DNA of 51,109 nt from a virus, in the IMG/VR virus record IMGVR_UViG_3300049855_000194, positions 1 through 51,109 of that record; one strand, written 5' to 3'. A model generated the notes under the pieces. It saw nothing but the letters and a program-made list of their open reading frames with translations. It was not told the origin of the DNA and did no database searches. The position numbers and the translations under genes are program-made. Below are positions 8,670-16,593 of this stretch, one piece after another. Each line of letters opens with the position of its first letter. The first letter of the stretch is position 1.

Positions 8670-9521
8670 TTAGAACGGTGGTTCGTTATCTGCTTTCGGT
8701 GCTACACGATCAGCAGCTGACTTAGCTGGGCCATTATTATTCAATGGTGTCTCTGGCGGAGTGGCGGTATGCGTATCGTCGGACTCGTTAGTATTCTTAG
8801 ACATAATCTCAGCACGGCGCTCCTTCAGCATATCACAAGTAGCTTTAAGCTCATCATGTGCGATGACAGGAGTGGCCTTGGAGCTACCAATCTGAGGAGT
8901 ATAGAACTTGTCGGTATCTTTAGTTTCTAGAATACTGTAGAGTTCCCACTGGTTGTACCAGATAGGTGCTTTAACTACACCATCTTCAAAACGGATCTTA
9001 GAATTCTTCAGCTTGTTCAGCCACATCTTACCAGTACGATGACCAGTCTTAGAGAAGTTCAGCACATACAGCTGGCTGAAATCCGTAAACCCATCCATCT
9101 CATTTGCCATAGCTACAATGAAATTGTAGTACTCTGTAACCCTGGCGCGATCCTTACCATCTACTTTGATAGTTTCCCAGCGCTCAGCAACCTTGGCTAG
9201 CTCACTGGAAGGATCATTGCTACGATTAAGGATACGCTGGTCCTTAGCGGCTTTACGATTCGGATTCCATTCAATCCATTCAAGCCAGAAGATCAAAGGA
9301 ACTACGAACTTTTTGGACTCCTTTGGAATGATAACTGTCTTAGTAGATACATCAGCAAAGTCACCTGACTTAGCGGCATCTTCAGTAACTAGCGGAGAGA
9401 GCGCCTGCATCAGCCGCAAATTCGGCATTATCATGTCGCGCTGGCGCATATCCTTGAAGTCGTCATCGGCTCCGCTGTAGATAGCTGGCATGTTAGCCTT
9501 GGTTGTGATAATCTCGCTCAT
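8670..9521 (-). CDS. Single-stranded DNA-binding protein-like, with acidic DNEPPF tail
   Basis: A 283-aa protein with no classic OB signature I can name, but a disordered, Thr/Pro/Asp-rich tail from about residue 240 that ends in DNEPPF. That ending mirrors the DDDIPF tip of bacterial SSB, which recruits replication proteins. The core is rich in Trp, Tyr and Lys (e.g. LIFWLEWIEWNPN, 98-110). It has its own strong promoter (9563-9590), a hairpin leader, a good ribosome site (AGAAAGAG) and a hairpin terminator, which fits a protein needed in stoichiometric amounts. It likely coats ssDNA at the fork. A recombination mediator is the alternative. Confidence 0.7.
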   Translation of the reverse strand: MSEIITTKANMPAIYSGADDDFKDMRQRDMIMPNLRLMQALSPLVTEDAAKSGDFADVSTKTVIIPKESKKFVVPLIFWLEWIEWNPNRKAAKDQRILNRSNDPSSELAKVAERWETIKVDGKDRARVTEYYNFIVAMANEMDGFTDFSQLYVLNFSKTGHRTGKMWLNKLKNSKIRFEDGVVKAPIWYNQWELYSILETKDTDKFYTPQIGSSKATPVIAHDELKATCDMLKERRAEIMSKNTNESDDTHTATPPETPLNNNGPAKSAADRVAPKADNEPPF

Positions 9522-9562
9522 TTTGAGTCTCTTTCTAGTGCGATTTGCACTGGGTATACTTT

Positions 9563-9590
9563 AATATACCATGGGTTTATGAAAAGTCAA
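9563..9590 (-). promoter_or_regulatory. Strong sigma70-type promoter for the SSB-like gene
   Basis: On the minus strand: TTGACT (9585-9590), 16-base spacer, extended -10 TGG-TATATT (box at 9563-9568). The -10 lies in the palindrome-like GGTATATTAAAGTATACC, which is identical at the promoter for the gene at 17292. The transcript would start near 9556 and open with the hairpin AGTGC-AAATC-GCACT before the ribosome site and ATG at 9521. Confidence 0.85.
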
Positions 9591-9606
9591 GCAGTTTCTT
9601 TAGCAG

Positions 9607-10101
9607 TTAAATCTCTTGAGTTTGGACGCAAGAGTGGGTGATTAAAGCGTCGAATATATCATGGTCCCTCTGGCAATACGACTTAGGTACACCATCTTTA
9701 CGCCATACCAGCTTCGTTATTCCAGTAGCTATAATGTGCTTAGTACAGATAGGGCAAGGTTTATGTGTACAGAAAATGGCACACCCATCTACTGTTTCTT
9801 TAGCGTTCAAGATAGCATTCATCTCAGCATGGATTACAAAGTCATACTTTGTAATCTTATTGAAATCATCTGTATTCTCCCACACTTCCTTGAAATCTTT
9901 TACAGCTGAGGGGAAGCCATTATAACCTAGAGATATGATCTTCTTACTATAAGGATTGAAGACTACTGAACCTACCTTTGTTCGTGGATCTTTGGAGCGT
10001 CTAGATATTTCATCAGCTAGTTTTAAACACACGTCCACGAACTCGTATTCGCTTGTCAAAGTCGCTGTCGTGTTTGATATTAGACTTAAGGAACGCATCA
10101 T
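9607..10101 (-). CDS. dCMP deaminase
   Basis: A 164-aa zinc deaminase. The catalytic HAE is at residues 91-93 (VIHAEMNAIL) and the zinc cysteines are in KPCPIC (C116, C119). SRRSKDPRTKVGSVV (33-47) and GYNGFP (59-64) match dCMP deaminases. It makes dUMP from dCMP for dTTP synthesis; no thymidylate synthase is visible nearby. The start at 10101 has an AGAAAGAG ribosome site 1-2 bases upstream and overlaps the preceding gene by 89 bases. A later GTG in front of DVCLKLAD would also give a complete deaminase fold, so the exact start is open. Confidence 0.9.
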   Translation of the reverse strand: MMRSLSLISNTTATLTSEYEFVDVCLKLADEISRRSKDPRTKVGSVVFNPYSKKIISLGYNGFPSAVKDFKEVWENTDDFNKITKYDFVIHAEMNAILNAKETVDGCAIFCTHKPCPICTKHIIATGITKLVWRKDGVPKSYCQRDHDIFDALITHSCVQTQEI

Positions 10102-10312
10102 TCTCTTTCTGAGATTGCTCTCGTATATGTTTAGGAACAGTTAGTTCCATACATGTGTTACAACAGAAGTACTTACAGTGCCATACAGTGTTGACACTAT
10201 ATAGAACTTTAAATCCCCTACCGCATGGTGTACCGCACTTAGGTGCGCTACAGACCTCCGGCAGCTTCGATTTTTCTGAGGTATTTTTTACTGGAGTTCT
10301 TTGGGCCGGCAT
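10013..10312 (-). CDS. Cys-rich small protein, probable zinc-binding
   Basis: A 99-aa basic protein with seven cysteines in two groups: C21, C26, C30 and C46, C50, C51, C54. The pattern suggests a treble-clef or zinc-ribbon knuckle. The tail is Lys/Arg rich (DKRIRVRGRVFK), which fits nucleic-acid binding. It overlaps the endolysin end by 65 bases and the deaminase start by 89 bases. Its own ribosome site is not obvious. No family recognised. Confidence 0.6.
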   Translation of the reverse strand: MPAQRTPVKNTSEKSKLPEVCSAPKCGTPCGRGFKVLYSVNTVWHCKYFCCNTCMELTVPKHIREQSQKENDAFLKSNIKHDSDFDKRIRVRGRVFKTS

Positions 10313-10661
10313 TGTAATATTGGACGCCTTTGCGCCAATCTCCTTTAGAGTAGTTCTTATCTAGCCACAGAAGATAATCCGTAGCTATCTTTGTAGCGAA
10401 GACAAAGTCAGTTTCCATCCTATAGATACTGCTTCGTCCATTATATACTTGTTTAAATGCCGCTGGTGTAATCTGATATGGGCCGACTTCATGAGCAGCT
10501 CCACGAGATCTGTCTACATAGATGAAGTTCCCATGGGCGTCCATGTAGCTGTTTGTTTCAACCTTTAGAATTGCTTTTAAGACGCTTGGAGGAACTTGCC
10601 TTTCCTGGCTCAATGCTTGGGTTGATATGTGTAGAATGAGAATCACTAAAAATAACTTCAT
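10248..10661 (-). CDS. Secreted lytic transglycosylase (endolysin)
   Basis: A 137-aa SLT-type muramidase from the ATG at 10661. Residues 1-18 form a signal peptide (MKLFLVILILHISTQALS). The fold markers follow: catalytic Glu in ILKVETNS (E35), GPYQITPAAF, then YNAGP near the end, all typical of Slt/LT domains. It should cleave peptidoglycan after export. A start 8 codons earlier (10685) is possible but puts charges before the signal peptide. It follows a membrane-protein gene (10558-10965) and a holin candidate (10868-11029), forming a lysis cluster inside the replication operon. A virion-assembly or entry role is less likely. Confidence 0.85.
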   Translation of the reverse strand: MKLFLVILILHISTQALSQERQVPPSVLKAILKVETNSYMDAHGNFIYVDRSRGAAHEVGPYQITPAAFKQVYNGRSSIYRMETDFVFATKIATDYLLWLDKNYSKGDWRKGVQYYNAGPKNSSKKYLRKIEAAGGL

Positions 10662-10965
10662 AAGACTTTCCCGGTATATCCGCATTAAATTGAACGGCTA
10701 TTACATAGTCAGTTAGGCGTCCGATTAGTTTCTTATCTACAGCTGTACCATCTTCTAGCCAGTAATAACCGTCGCGTTTGTTGTCATAGAATATATCCCT
10801 CTGCCTACCATTTATTACAGCAGAGAGGGTTGCGCTACCATCTTTAAGTAAGATGCAGTTACCAAGTCTAATCTTTTCCTCGGTGTTGAAGCGCATATAT
10901 AAGCGCGAGACAGCTACCGCAGCAGCAAAGCCAAGCAAGAATCCGCTCAATAGGTGAAAGATCAT
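10558..10965 (-). CDS. Membrane-anchored protein of the lysis cluster
   Basis: A 135-aa protein with one N-terminal transmembrane segment (about 4-22, LLSGFLLGFAAAVAVSRLY) and a ~110-residue soluble part with a basic, Ser-rich end (SSSKRLKSNSKG). It overlaps the holin candidate by 98 bases and the endolysin by 104 bases, both in other frames, as lysis genes often do. By position it could be an inner-membrane spanin or a holin regulator, but I see no coiled coil and no partner lipoprotein next to it. Function unproven. Confidence 0.6.
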   Translation of the reverse strand: MIFHLLSGFLLGFAAAVAVSRLYMRFNTEEKIRLGNCILLKDGSATLSAVINGRQRDIFYDNKRDGYYWLEDGTAVDKKLIGRLTDYVIAVQFNADIPGKSYEVIFSDSHSTHINPSIEPGKASSSKRLKSNSKG

Positions 10966-11029
10966 TGCTGGTTATTCCTGAAAATCCAACAGCAGTTAGG
11001 ATATATAGTAATAGGATAGGCCATGTCAT
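10868..11029 (-). CDS. Candidate holin, 53 aa, two transmembrane segments
   Basis: A short gene: ATG at 11029, TAG at 10868-10870. The product has a first membrane segment at about residues 3-17 (WPILLLYILTAVGFS), a short polar turn SNDLSPIER, a second segment at 30-46 (ILAWLCCCGSCLALIYA), and a charged end HRGKD. This is the class II holin layout. Its ATG overlaps the TGA of the 181-aa gene upstream (ATGA), and GAAAGG lies 7 bases upstream. The next two genes are a membrane protein and the endolysin, which supports a role in timed membrane permeabilisation. Confidence 0.7.
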   Translation of the reverse strand: MTWPILLLYILTAVGFSGITSNDLSPIERILAWLCCCGSCLALIYALQHRGKD

Positions 11030-11571
11030 TTCTTAACCTTTCTCATGGTAAGTGTAGGCTTATCAAACATTCCAATCGTTGCAGGAATCCGCAACTTAGG
11101 ATCGGCAGATTCCTTAGAGTAGCCTTGCTCGGTTACAAGCCCATTAATGAAGCTAGTGAGAGCATTTGCATTAAAGTCCTCGGATACAAGTTCGTTACCG
11201 ATAGGATGTTTCTTAAGCCATTCTACTACAAGAGGCTTGTTCTCCTTAGATACAGACACGTATGTCTTACTACCTGGAGTAAACTTATATCCACCAGCGG
11301 AGATGCTGTCCATATCACTAGCTAGCATTTCGTTGCTGACTTTCTCTGCAATCTGCGGCATGTGAGTATTAGCTGCCGTAGTGACAGACTTACATGCATC
11401 AAGCAAGCTATCTAAGATAAGATAGCATTTAAGTTTAGTCATCAGGTCTGCACGTGTGCAGCCGAAGGCTACTGGCTCTAGAACCTGTAGCAAATCATCT
11501 TTAGCTTTTTCAAACTGCTGAACCACGATGTTCAGATGGTCGAGCAGCGCTGTTTCGTTAGGAGCGGTCAT
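11026..11571 (-). CDS. Hypothetical protein, 181 aa
   Basis: A mostly helical protein (heptad-like LLDHLNIVVQQFEKAKDDLLQVL at the start) with a basic C-terminus (TLTMRKVKK). No motif I can name. It is coupled at both ends: a 4-base overlap with the 100-aa gene upstream and ATGA overlap with the holin candidate downstream. The location between the SNF2 helicase and the lysis and nucleotide genes suggests an early DNA-metabolism role. Confidence 0.65.
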   Translation of the reverse strand: MTAPNETALLDHLNIVVQQFEKAKDDLLQVLEPVAFGCTRADLMTKLKCYLILDSLLDACKSVTTAANTHMPQIAEKVSNEMLASDMDSISAGGYKFTPGSKTYVSVSKENKPLVVEWLKKHPIGNELVSEDFNANALTSFINGLVTEQGYSKESADPKLRIPATIGMFDKPTLTMRKVKK

Positions 11572-11870
11572 AATTTATCCGTATATGGGATGTAGGCTTT
11601 GAGTTCTGGCGAATATGCCAGGATATTGTAGTACTTTCGATCTGGCTGCGTGAGCCAGATCATTCCTGCGATAGCAGTAAGATAGCTAGGCCCATTAAGA
11701 ACGATCATATCTTCTTCTTGGTTAGCTCGATCTAGAATTTCTTCTAGCTTATCTCTGATCTCTCCAAGCCCTTCCTTGTTAGCTAGATCAGACGGCCCGA
11801 ATATGAATACAGGGTTCTTAATGTTTTCGAATGTATGCTTGGAGTTACGATAGAGGATGTAAGTAATCAT
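11568..11870 (-). CDS. Hypothetical protein, 100 aa
   Basis: Alternating hydrophobic strands and helices (NPVFIFGPSDL; DMIVLNGPSYLTAIAGMIWL; YYNILAYSPELKAYIPY) suggest a small alpha/beta, possibly Rossmann-like fold. No catalytic motif seen. It overlaps the SNF2 helicase stop and the next gene by 4 bases each, so it is co-translated with the helicase and may assist it. Confidence 0.65.
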   Translation of the reverse strand: MITYILYRNSKHTFENIKNPVFIFGPSDLANKEGLGEIRDKLEEILDRANQEEDMIVLNGPSYLTAIAGMIWLTQPDRKYYNILAYSPELKAYIPYTDKL

Positions 11871-13690
11871 GCACTTGCTTTCAAAAGGATATTCTTAATT
11901 GCGGCTACGTTCTTAACCATATCAGATAGCTCGCGCTTATCTCGCAACACATCTACAATATATTCCTCAATAGAATCAGCATAGATGTAATCGCGATACA
12001 GAACTTTATTAGTCTGACCAATACGATGGCAGCGATCTTCTGACTGCGCACGCGTGCCATATGAGAAGTCATTACTATAGTAGAATACAGTATGGCATGG
12101 GCATGTTTTTGTACCTAGCAGAGTAAGGCCAACGCCTCCGCTCTTGACATTACCGATGAATACTTTAACAGAATCATCAGTGTTAAATCCATCAACAGCA
12201 GCTTGCTTCTTAACTGCATCAACAGACCCGTCATATATGACTGCATTCACACCACGTTCACGAAGTTGCTTTAGAATCAGTTGGTTGTCTTGCTTGAAGC
12301 GGGACCAGATGATTAGCTTCGTACCATCTGCAACAACATCTTCGACATCATCGAGCATGTTGTTCAGTTTGGCGTCCCCACCTGGAATGGTAGTTATCTT
12401 TGTCTTGCGTACGGGTTCGCTGTCTGAATCCAATTCAATATCTTCCATAGCTACACCTTCGTAGCCAGATAGGAAGCCACAGCATAACTGAGACAGCTTT
12501 AGCATTTGTACAATGATGAACTCAGTCGTACTCTCCGTACCATCTTCAAGCATGACGTAGAACTCTTGAGCCATCTTCTTATACACTTGGCGTAGCGTAT
12601 CTGGCATCTCAATTGCACGAATCTCAAAGATTTTCTGGGGTAGGTCTAGACAACGTTCCTTCTTAACTACGAATGACATTCGTGCCATGTCTTCCTTGAG
12701 CTTATCAATCTTATCTTCTTTGAAACCTGTTACAGTTTCAAAGCCACCATTCTTCTCTACGTATGCGTACTCATTCTTAAAGCCACGATATGTACCAAAT
12801 CCTAGAGCACCTGGACGCAGGAGTTCAAACTGATGCCAGAGATCTAGGATGTTATTGCTCACTGGCGTACCAGTAAGAATACGCTTCATCGTGGACTCCT
12901 TAGCTAATGTATTGCATGCCTTACTACGCTTAGCCTCTGGATTCTTGACATAGTGTGACTCATCAAACACAACCATTGAAGGCTTGAATGCTAGAAGTTG
13001 CTGGATCATGGTGCTTACACTGTCATATGACACGATAAGAACTTTAATACGTGCTTCGCCAGCAATAACAGCAATCATCTGGTCGATGGATTTAATGTCA
13101 CCCATCAAAATATCCATGTCAACATTATGGACGCCGCAGATACCCATGTACATTTCGCGGCGCCAGTTAACAACGAGCGACTTGGGACAAACAATAACAA
13201 TACGAAGCATCTCACCAGCTTTTAATGTGCAGGCATAGTAATCTAGCTCAAGAGTGATACAGAAAGTTTTACCTGTACCCATCTCCATTAGATGGCCGAA
13301 TGATTCTGAACCTATAGCGCTTTCCGTTGCCACAAGTTGGTGCATGAAAGGCTTACGTGTATACGGTGGGTCGAATGTACTTGCCCTATCCTCAAATAAG
13401 TATTCCCACCGCTTTGAAGCGCGCTTCTCTTCGACTTGGTGTACCAGAGATTCGTACTTAATAAGCGTTGCGGCATTTGCTGTAAGCTCATACTCATCCT
13501 GCTTAAAAGTTGTAGATAGATAAGCTAAGTTAGGCTGCGTTACTGGGATATCCCAGCCTCGCCGCTTCTTATTCCACTTCTTCTCAGGGAAACCTAGGAA
13601 TAAATTGTGTAGTGTAGAGTTGTAATCTCCTACAGCTACGGCACATATTGTCTGGGCGTCCACAGCTCCGATCTTAAATTTAATTGCCAT
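11867..13690 (-). CDS. SNF2-family DNA helicase/translocase
   Basis: A 607-aa SF2 ATPase. Walker A is MEMGTGKT (about 135-142), motif II is VFDESH (241-246), motif III is LTGTPVSN, and the second RecA domain carries GNVKSGGVGLTLLG and QSEDRCHRIGQTNKV (motif VI with the arginine finger). The N-terminus (FPEKKWNKKRRGWDIPV, 34-50) resembles the HARP-type annealing element of SMARCAL1-like enzymes. It likely translocates on dsDNA, with a role in fork remodelling or recombination. It overlaps the nuclease upstream by 11 bases, a pairing common in phage replication modules. Confidence 0.92.
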   Translation of the reverse strand: MAIKFKIGAVDAQTICAVAVGDYNSTLHNLFLGFPEKKWNKKRRGWDIPVTQPNLAYLSTTFKQDEYELTANAATLIKYESLVHQVEEKRASKRWEYLFEDRASTFDPPYTRKPFMHQLVATESAIGSESFGHLMEMGTGKTFCITLELDYYACTLKAGEMLRIVIVCPKSLVVNWRREMYMGICGVHNVDMDILMGDIKSIDQMIAVIAGEARIKVLIVSYDSVSTMIQQLLAFKPSMVVFDESHYVKNPEAKRSKACNTLAKESTMKRILTGTPVSNNILDLWHQFELLRPGALGFGTYRGFKNEYAYVEKNGGFETVTGFKEDKIDKLKEDMARMSFVVKKERCLDLPQKIFEIRAIEMPDTLRQVYKKMAQEFYVMLEDGTESTTEFIIVQMLKLSQLCCGFLSGYEGVAMEDIELDSDSEPVRKTKITTIPGGDAKLNNMLDDVEDVVADGTKLIIWSRFKQDNQLILKQLRERGVNAVIYDGSVDAVKKQAAVDGFNTDDSVKVFIGNVKSGGVGLTLLGTKTCPCHTVFYYSNDFSYGTRAQSEDRCHRIGQTNKVLYRDYIYADSIEEYIVDVLRDKRELSDMVKNVAAIKNILLKASA

Positions 13691-14111
13691 CGCTTATCCT
13701 TTCTTGGGTAAGTTCTATAAAGTTTTCGTACGTTTTAACCTTGGAAATGGCACAAGCAAGAGATTTCCAGCGCATGGACATCTCGCTAGACTTGCCTAAT
13801 ACCATACAGAATTCTGGATTATTATGCAGATGTGCTACAACTAGACACGGCGCATTACGTGGCCACAGTTGGTGTAGAATTACAGCTTTCTGTGTAGGTC
13901 GTAGCAGCTTTAGAATGTTTTCTCTAGATAGATCACCAGTCCTATGTACCTTATTCTCTATATCCATAGCATAACCAGCCCGACTCCATATACGGATGTC
14001 GGGCTGGCCCATTTGAAATGCTGATTGTACGTTAGCTACAACATAACAACCATAGAAGCGTGCCGCTTCCGCGAACTCGTTCTGAAACTTATTCTCTAGA
14101 TGATTTTTCAT
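13680..14111 (-). CDS. PD-(D/E)xK nuclease (VRR-NUC-like)
   Basis: A 143-aa nuclease with the core GQPD (G35, D38) followed by MDIENK (E52, K54) and an N-terminal Glu (E6 or E12) in a helix, which fits VRR-NUC or Holliday-junction-resolvase-like PD-(D/E)xK enzymes. The next helix contains LLRPTQKAVI, like the conserved Q-x3-h of this group. It overlaps the SNF2 helicase start by 11 bases; the two probably act together on branched DNA. Structure-specific endonuclease is the likeliest role; a resolvase acting before packaging is possible. Confidence 0.82.
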   Translation of the reverse strand: MKNHLENKFQNEFAEAARFYGCYVVANVQSAFQMGQPDIRIWSRAGYAMDIENKVHRTGDLSRENILKLLRPTQKAVILHQLWPRNAPCLVVAHLHNNPEFCMVLGKSSEMSMRWKSLACAISKVKTYENFIELTQERISDGN

Positions 14112-14586
14112 TAATTGGTTTCAGTGCTGTTTTGATGTTGTATAGTAAAGCATAGATAGGTGCAGCACCTATCATGTTGTTGCTACCATACTTGTTAGGT
14201 ATGTAAATACCAAGTAGCCGCAGAATAGAAAAGAATTCCCCCTCTAAGATGTACTTAGGATCATTCGGATCAGTGATACCTACAGAGTCTGCTTTCCTTA
14301 GAAAATTTTGTACTGTATCAATATAAGTAGGTAGCCTAGACAATTTCTTAAGCACAAGCCCCTTAGCGCGAGCTGCGTTAAACTTATCCGCTGGATTACA
14401 CAGACTTATGCCGATGTATATTTCTTCATCATCTATATAGAAACCAATAAGCCCTATACGATGCTTCTCTTCTATAGAAGGGGTTTCATGGCGCTTCAAT
14501 AGATTAAGTTTATTCTTCCTGATGTAGTTGAAATAGATCCTAGGAATTGTAGATGAGCTTTCGGGTGAGTTCTTCGCTTCGTTCAT
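14089..14586 (-). CDS. Hypothetical protein, 165 aa
   Basis: Contains an N-terminal polar stretch, a beta-rich part (RIGLIGFYIDDEEIYIGISLC) and a helical C-terminus. No family recognised. It overlaps the nuclease by 23 bases and the 110-aa gene upstream by 47 bases. Its A-ending codon use matches its neighbours. Confidence 0.6.
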   Translation of the reverse strand: MNEAKNSPESSSTIPRIYFNYIRKNKLNLLKRHETPSIEEKHRIGLIGFYIDDEEIYIGISLCNPADKFNAARAKGLVLKKLSRLPTYIDTVQNFLRKADSVGITDPNDPKYILEGEFFSILRLLGIYIPNKYGSNNMIGAAPIYALLYNIKTALKPINEKSSRE

Positions 14587-14872
14587 AGTGTTCTTTGAAT
14601 ACCCTTAGTATTGTGTTGTTTGTTTCTTCGTCTTTGAAAGTGGAAAGAGGATATTGCTGCATCCACTTAACTACCATTGGTCCATACTGCGGAGGATAAA
14701 TTACCCTGTATACCTCATCAAAGATTATCTCTCTTATAGCAGCACGTCGTACGGACTCCAGTGCATTAGCAGTACCAAACACAAGATCATATGCGATAGC
14801 GCACACCATCATTTGTTTAGCTGCATCAGCCGTTCCCATTACTCCTTTTATTCTTTGCCTTATCAAACTCAT
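14540..14872 (-). CDS. Hypothetical protein, 110 aa
   Basis: Mostly helical protein, no motif recognised. The start at 14872 is supported by a ribosome site (GGCGGAG, 4 bases before ATG). It overlaps its neighbours at both ends (47 bases each), typical of this compact cluster. Confidence 0.6.
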   Translation of the reverse strand: MSLIRQRIKGVMGTADAAKQMMVCAIAYDLVFGTANALESVRRAAIREIIFDEVYRVIYPPQYGPMVVKWMQQYPLSTFKDEETNNTILRVFKEHYERSEELTRKLIYNS

Positions 14873-15284
14873 CTTGCTCCGCCTTTCTGTATCTTGCGGA
14901 CAGGTGTTCTTTATCTATCTTAGCTTCCATCAAGTTTACCATTGTATTGGCAAACTTTTTAACGAGCGGAAGCGTGAAGTCTAAGTTATGTGTAGCTTCA
15001 AACAATTCCGCCCAGGCTTCTAGTTCTTTTGTATTCCTAGGACGGCTTGGAAACCATTCTTTATAGCGGTTAGCCAACCATCTGCATTCAATGGCAGTGT
15101 CGAACCTAGATATTTTTCTATGGGTGAATGCGTACTCTACCGCAGCCTCTTCCCCGCCTAAGATAGCTATGATGCCATCGTCGACGGGGGAATCTTTAGG
15201 TAGACCGACTTTAAGTAACTTCCACTCACGTACTGTGAGTAACTCAAACTGTTTTGTTTGAGGGTTTAAAGTCATCTGACGCAT
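14826..15284 (-). CDS. Hypothetical protein, 152 aa
   Basis: I chose the ATG at 15284, just after the stop of the upstream gene (15290); the reading frame is open further upstream but would run through that gene, and an ATG 3 codons later is equally good. Helical, charged protein, with Lys/Asp-rich end (YRKAEQDEFDKAKNKRSNGNG). It has the feel of a small nucleic-acid or host-binding early protein, without a recognisable domain. Confidence 0.6.
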   Translation of the reverse strand: MRQMTLNPQTKQFELLTVREWKLLKVGLPKDSPVDDGIIAILGGEEAAVEYAFTHRKISRFDTAIECRWLANRYKEWFPSRPRNTKELEAWAELFEATHNLDFTLPLVKKFANTMVNLMEAKIDKEHLSARYRKAEQDEFDKAKNKRSNGNG

Positions 15285-15289
15285 GAGGA

Positions 15290-15598
15290 TCACGCATCGC
15301 TTGTGGGATATGCAGCTACATCTTTGATGTACATTTGAGTGAAGGCATACAACCAATTCACATCTGCTTTTGCGTCCGGGCCGTAGCCCTTCCACATCTG
15401 CTGAAAGTAATCACTGCATTTGCGCAGCCAAATCTTATCCTTACGCCAGGATAGATTGAAGCATACTGCCATAGCTGTATCGTAGTTTTTAACTACGTTA
15501 ATCATGTGGCAGGCAATGTCCCACTCATTCGGCTTTACTTTAAGGAGCTTCGCCCACTTTTCAATATAAACTTTACGGTCATTAGCATCGACAGACAT
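15290..15598 (-). CDS. Hypothetical protein, 102 aa
   Basis: Small helical protein, rich in Trp, Lys and Asp. No domain recognised. It lies 13 bases after the 91-aa gene and 5 bases before the next, so it is part of the same leftward mRNA. Confidence 0.6.
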   Translation of the reverse strand: MSVDANDRKVYIEKWAKLLKVKPNEWDIACHMINVVKNYDTAMAVCFNLSWRKDKIWLRKCSDYFQQMWKGYGPDAKADVNWLYAFTQMYIKDVAAYPTSDA

Positions 15599-15611
15599 AT
15601 TCTTATGTCTC

Positions 15612-15887
15612 CTATGTTGGGGTTTGTTTGGTTGCGTACAGATTTATCAAATCTTCTAGTGTGAGCATAGCAAATCTTTTGCAGTACTCATACTTATCTT
15701 TGTTGCCAGCTATCCATTCCTGATTTGTATTGATCCACTTCGCCAAAAGGTCATGCTCATCTATACAGCAATCCTTCTTAGAAGGAAGCAGTAAGACTTG
15801 CGAATACAAAGTAAGTTGCCTGAGTTCGTACTGTCGTACAAATCCAGGAGCTTCTTTATGTATTCTGATTATTTCCTCTGGTCGCAT
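15612..15887 (-). CDS. Hypothetical protein, 91 aa
   Basis: Small protein with basic N-terminal helix (MRPEEIIRIHKEAPGFVRQYELRQ) and an acidic/aromatic middle. No family recognised. Its start overlaps the coiled-coil gene by 32 bases. Confidence 0.55.
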   Translation of the reverse strand: MRPEEIIRIHKEAPGFVRQYELRQLTLYSQVLLLPSKKDCCIDEHDLLAKWINTNQEWIAGNKDKYEYCKRFAMLTLEDLINLYATKQTPT

Positions 15888-16227
15888 GGTCGGCTATCTT
15901 TTCGTTTAGTTTATCTTTGAGTGCAGCAATCTCTCGGACGAGCTTCTCCATCTTAGCTGTGACAGCTTCGATCTCATTCACATCATCTATGGAGCCTTCG
16001 TGCTTAGCTAGGAACGCTGTTATCTTTGTAAGATGAGCGCGCCTATCGGAAGTTTCCTTCTCTAGCTCTGGTACTTCTTTGCTAAGCTCAGCTAATTGCT
16101 TACGCTTAGACTCAAGCGTCTTTTCACGCACACTTAGGCAGTGTTCCATCCATAGCGTGTCATTCTTAGCACGCTTTATTCGCCTACCTAAATCTTTAGC
16201 TTTCTCTAGCGTCTCTAGAACAGACAT
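15856..16227 (-). CDS. Coiled-coil protein, 123 aa
   Basis: From the ATG at 16227 (ribosome site GAAAGGAA at the right distance; a longer frame would run into the tRNA-Thr gene). Almost the whole length is heptad-like helix with Leu/Ile/Val at a/d positions and alternating Lys/Glu: RKQLAELSKEVPELEKETSD and KMEKLVREIAALKDKLNEKI. Likely a dimeric structural or scaffolding protein; no enzyme motif. Confidence 0.7.
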   Translation of the reverse strand: MSVLETLEKAKDLGRRIKRAKNDTLWMEHCLSVREKTLESKRKQLAELSKEVPELEKETSDRRAHLTKITAFLAKHEGSIDDVNEIEAVTAKMEKLVREIAALKDKLNEKIADHATRGNNQNT

Positions 16228-16253
16228 ATATTTCCTTTCTCGGAAACGGGGAA

Positions 16254-16329
16254 TGGTGCTGCTTGTAAGATTCGAACTCACGACCCACGCATTACAAATG
16301 CGTTGCTCTACCAGCTGAGCTAAAGCAGC
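16254..16329 (-). tRNA. tRNA-Thr (anticodon UGU)
   Basis: Cloverleaf on the minus strand: acceptor GCTGCTT/AAGCAGC, D arm GCTC/GAGC, anticodon stem ACGCA/TGCGT with loop TTTGTAA, T arm GTGAG-TTCGAAT-CTTAC, discriminator A and encoded CCA (16254-16256). Reads ACA, a common Thr codon here. It lies 26 bases before the coiled-coil gene, so is probably cut from the same transcript. Confidence 0.95.
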
Positions 16330-16515
16330 ATATAAATGGACGTCTGTTCCGCCCTGTCATGCCTTTGTTCTCGGGTTAGCCGTGCCCATAGCCGTAACAA
16401 GTACGGACAATTAGTTTGTAATGACTCTAACTCTATGGCCGATGCGTAGCGATGAAGCAAGGTTTCTGTTGTTTGATTGACGACATATACGTTTCTCCGT
16501 ATGGGTTTAGCAAGC
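16330..16515. other. Spacer between tRNA-Thr and tRNA-Val
   Basis: 186 bases with no tRNA and no convincing gene on either strand. The open frame on the minus strand (16433-16633) runs through the tRNA-Val gene and is rejected. No strong hairpin noticed. Confidence 0.5.
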
Positions 16516-16593
16516 TGGTGGACACCGTAGGATTTGAACCTACGACCTTCTGCATGTAAAGCAGCGGCTCTAACCGGGCTGAGCTAGGCGTCC
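16516..16593 (-). tRNA. tRNA-Val (anticodon UAC)
   Basis: Acceptor GGACGCC/GGTGTCC (one G-U), D arm GCTC/GAGC, anticodon loop TTTACAT, T arm GTAGG-TTCAAAT-CCTAC, discriminator A and encoded CCA. The top pair of the anticodon stem is a G-A mismatch. Reads GUA, abundant in this genome. Confidence 0.93.
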
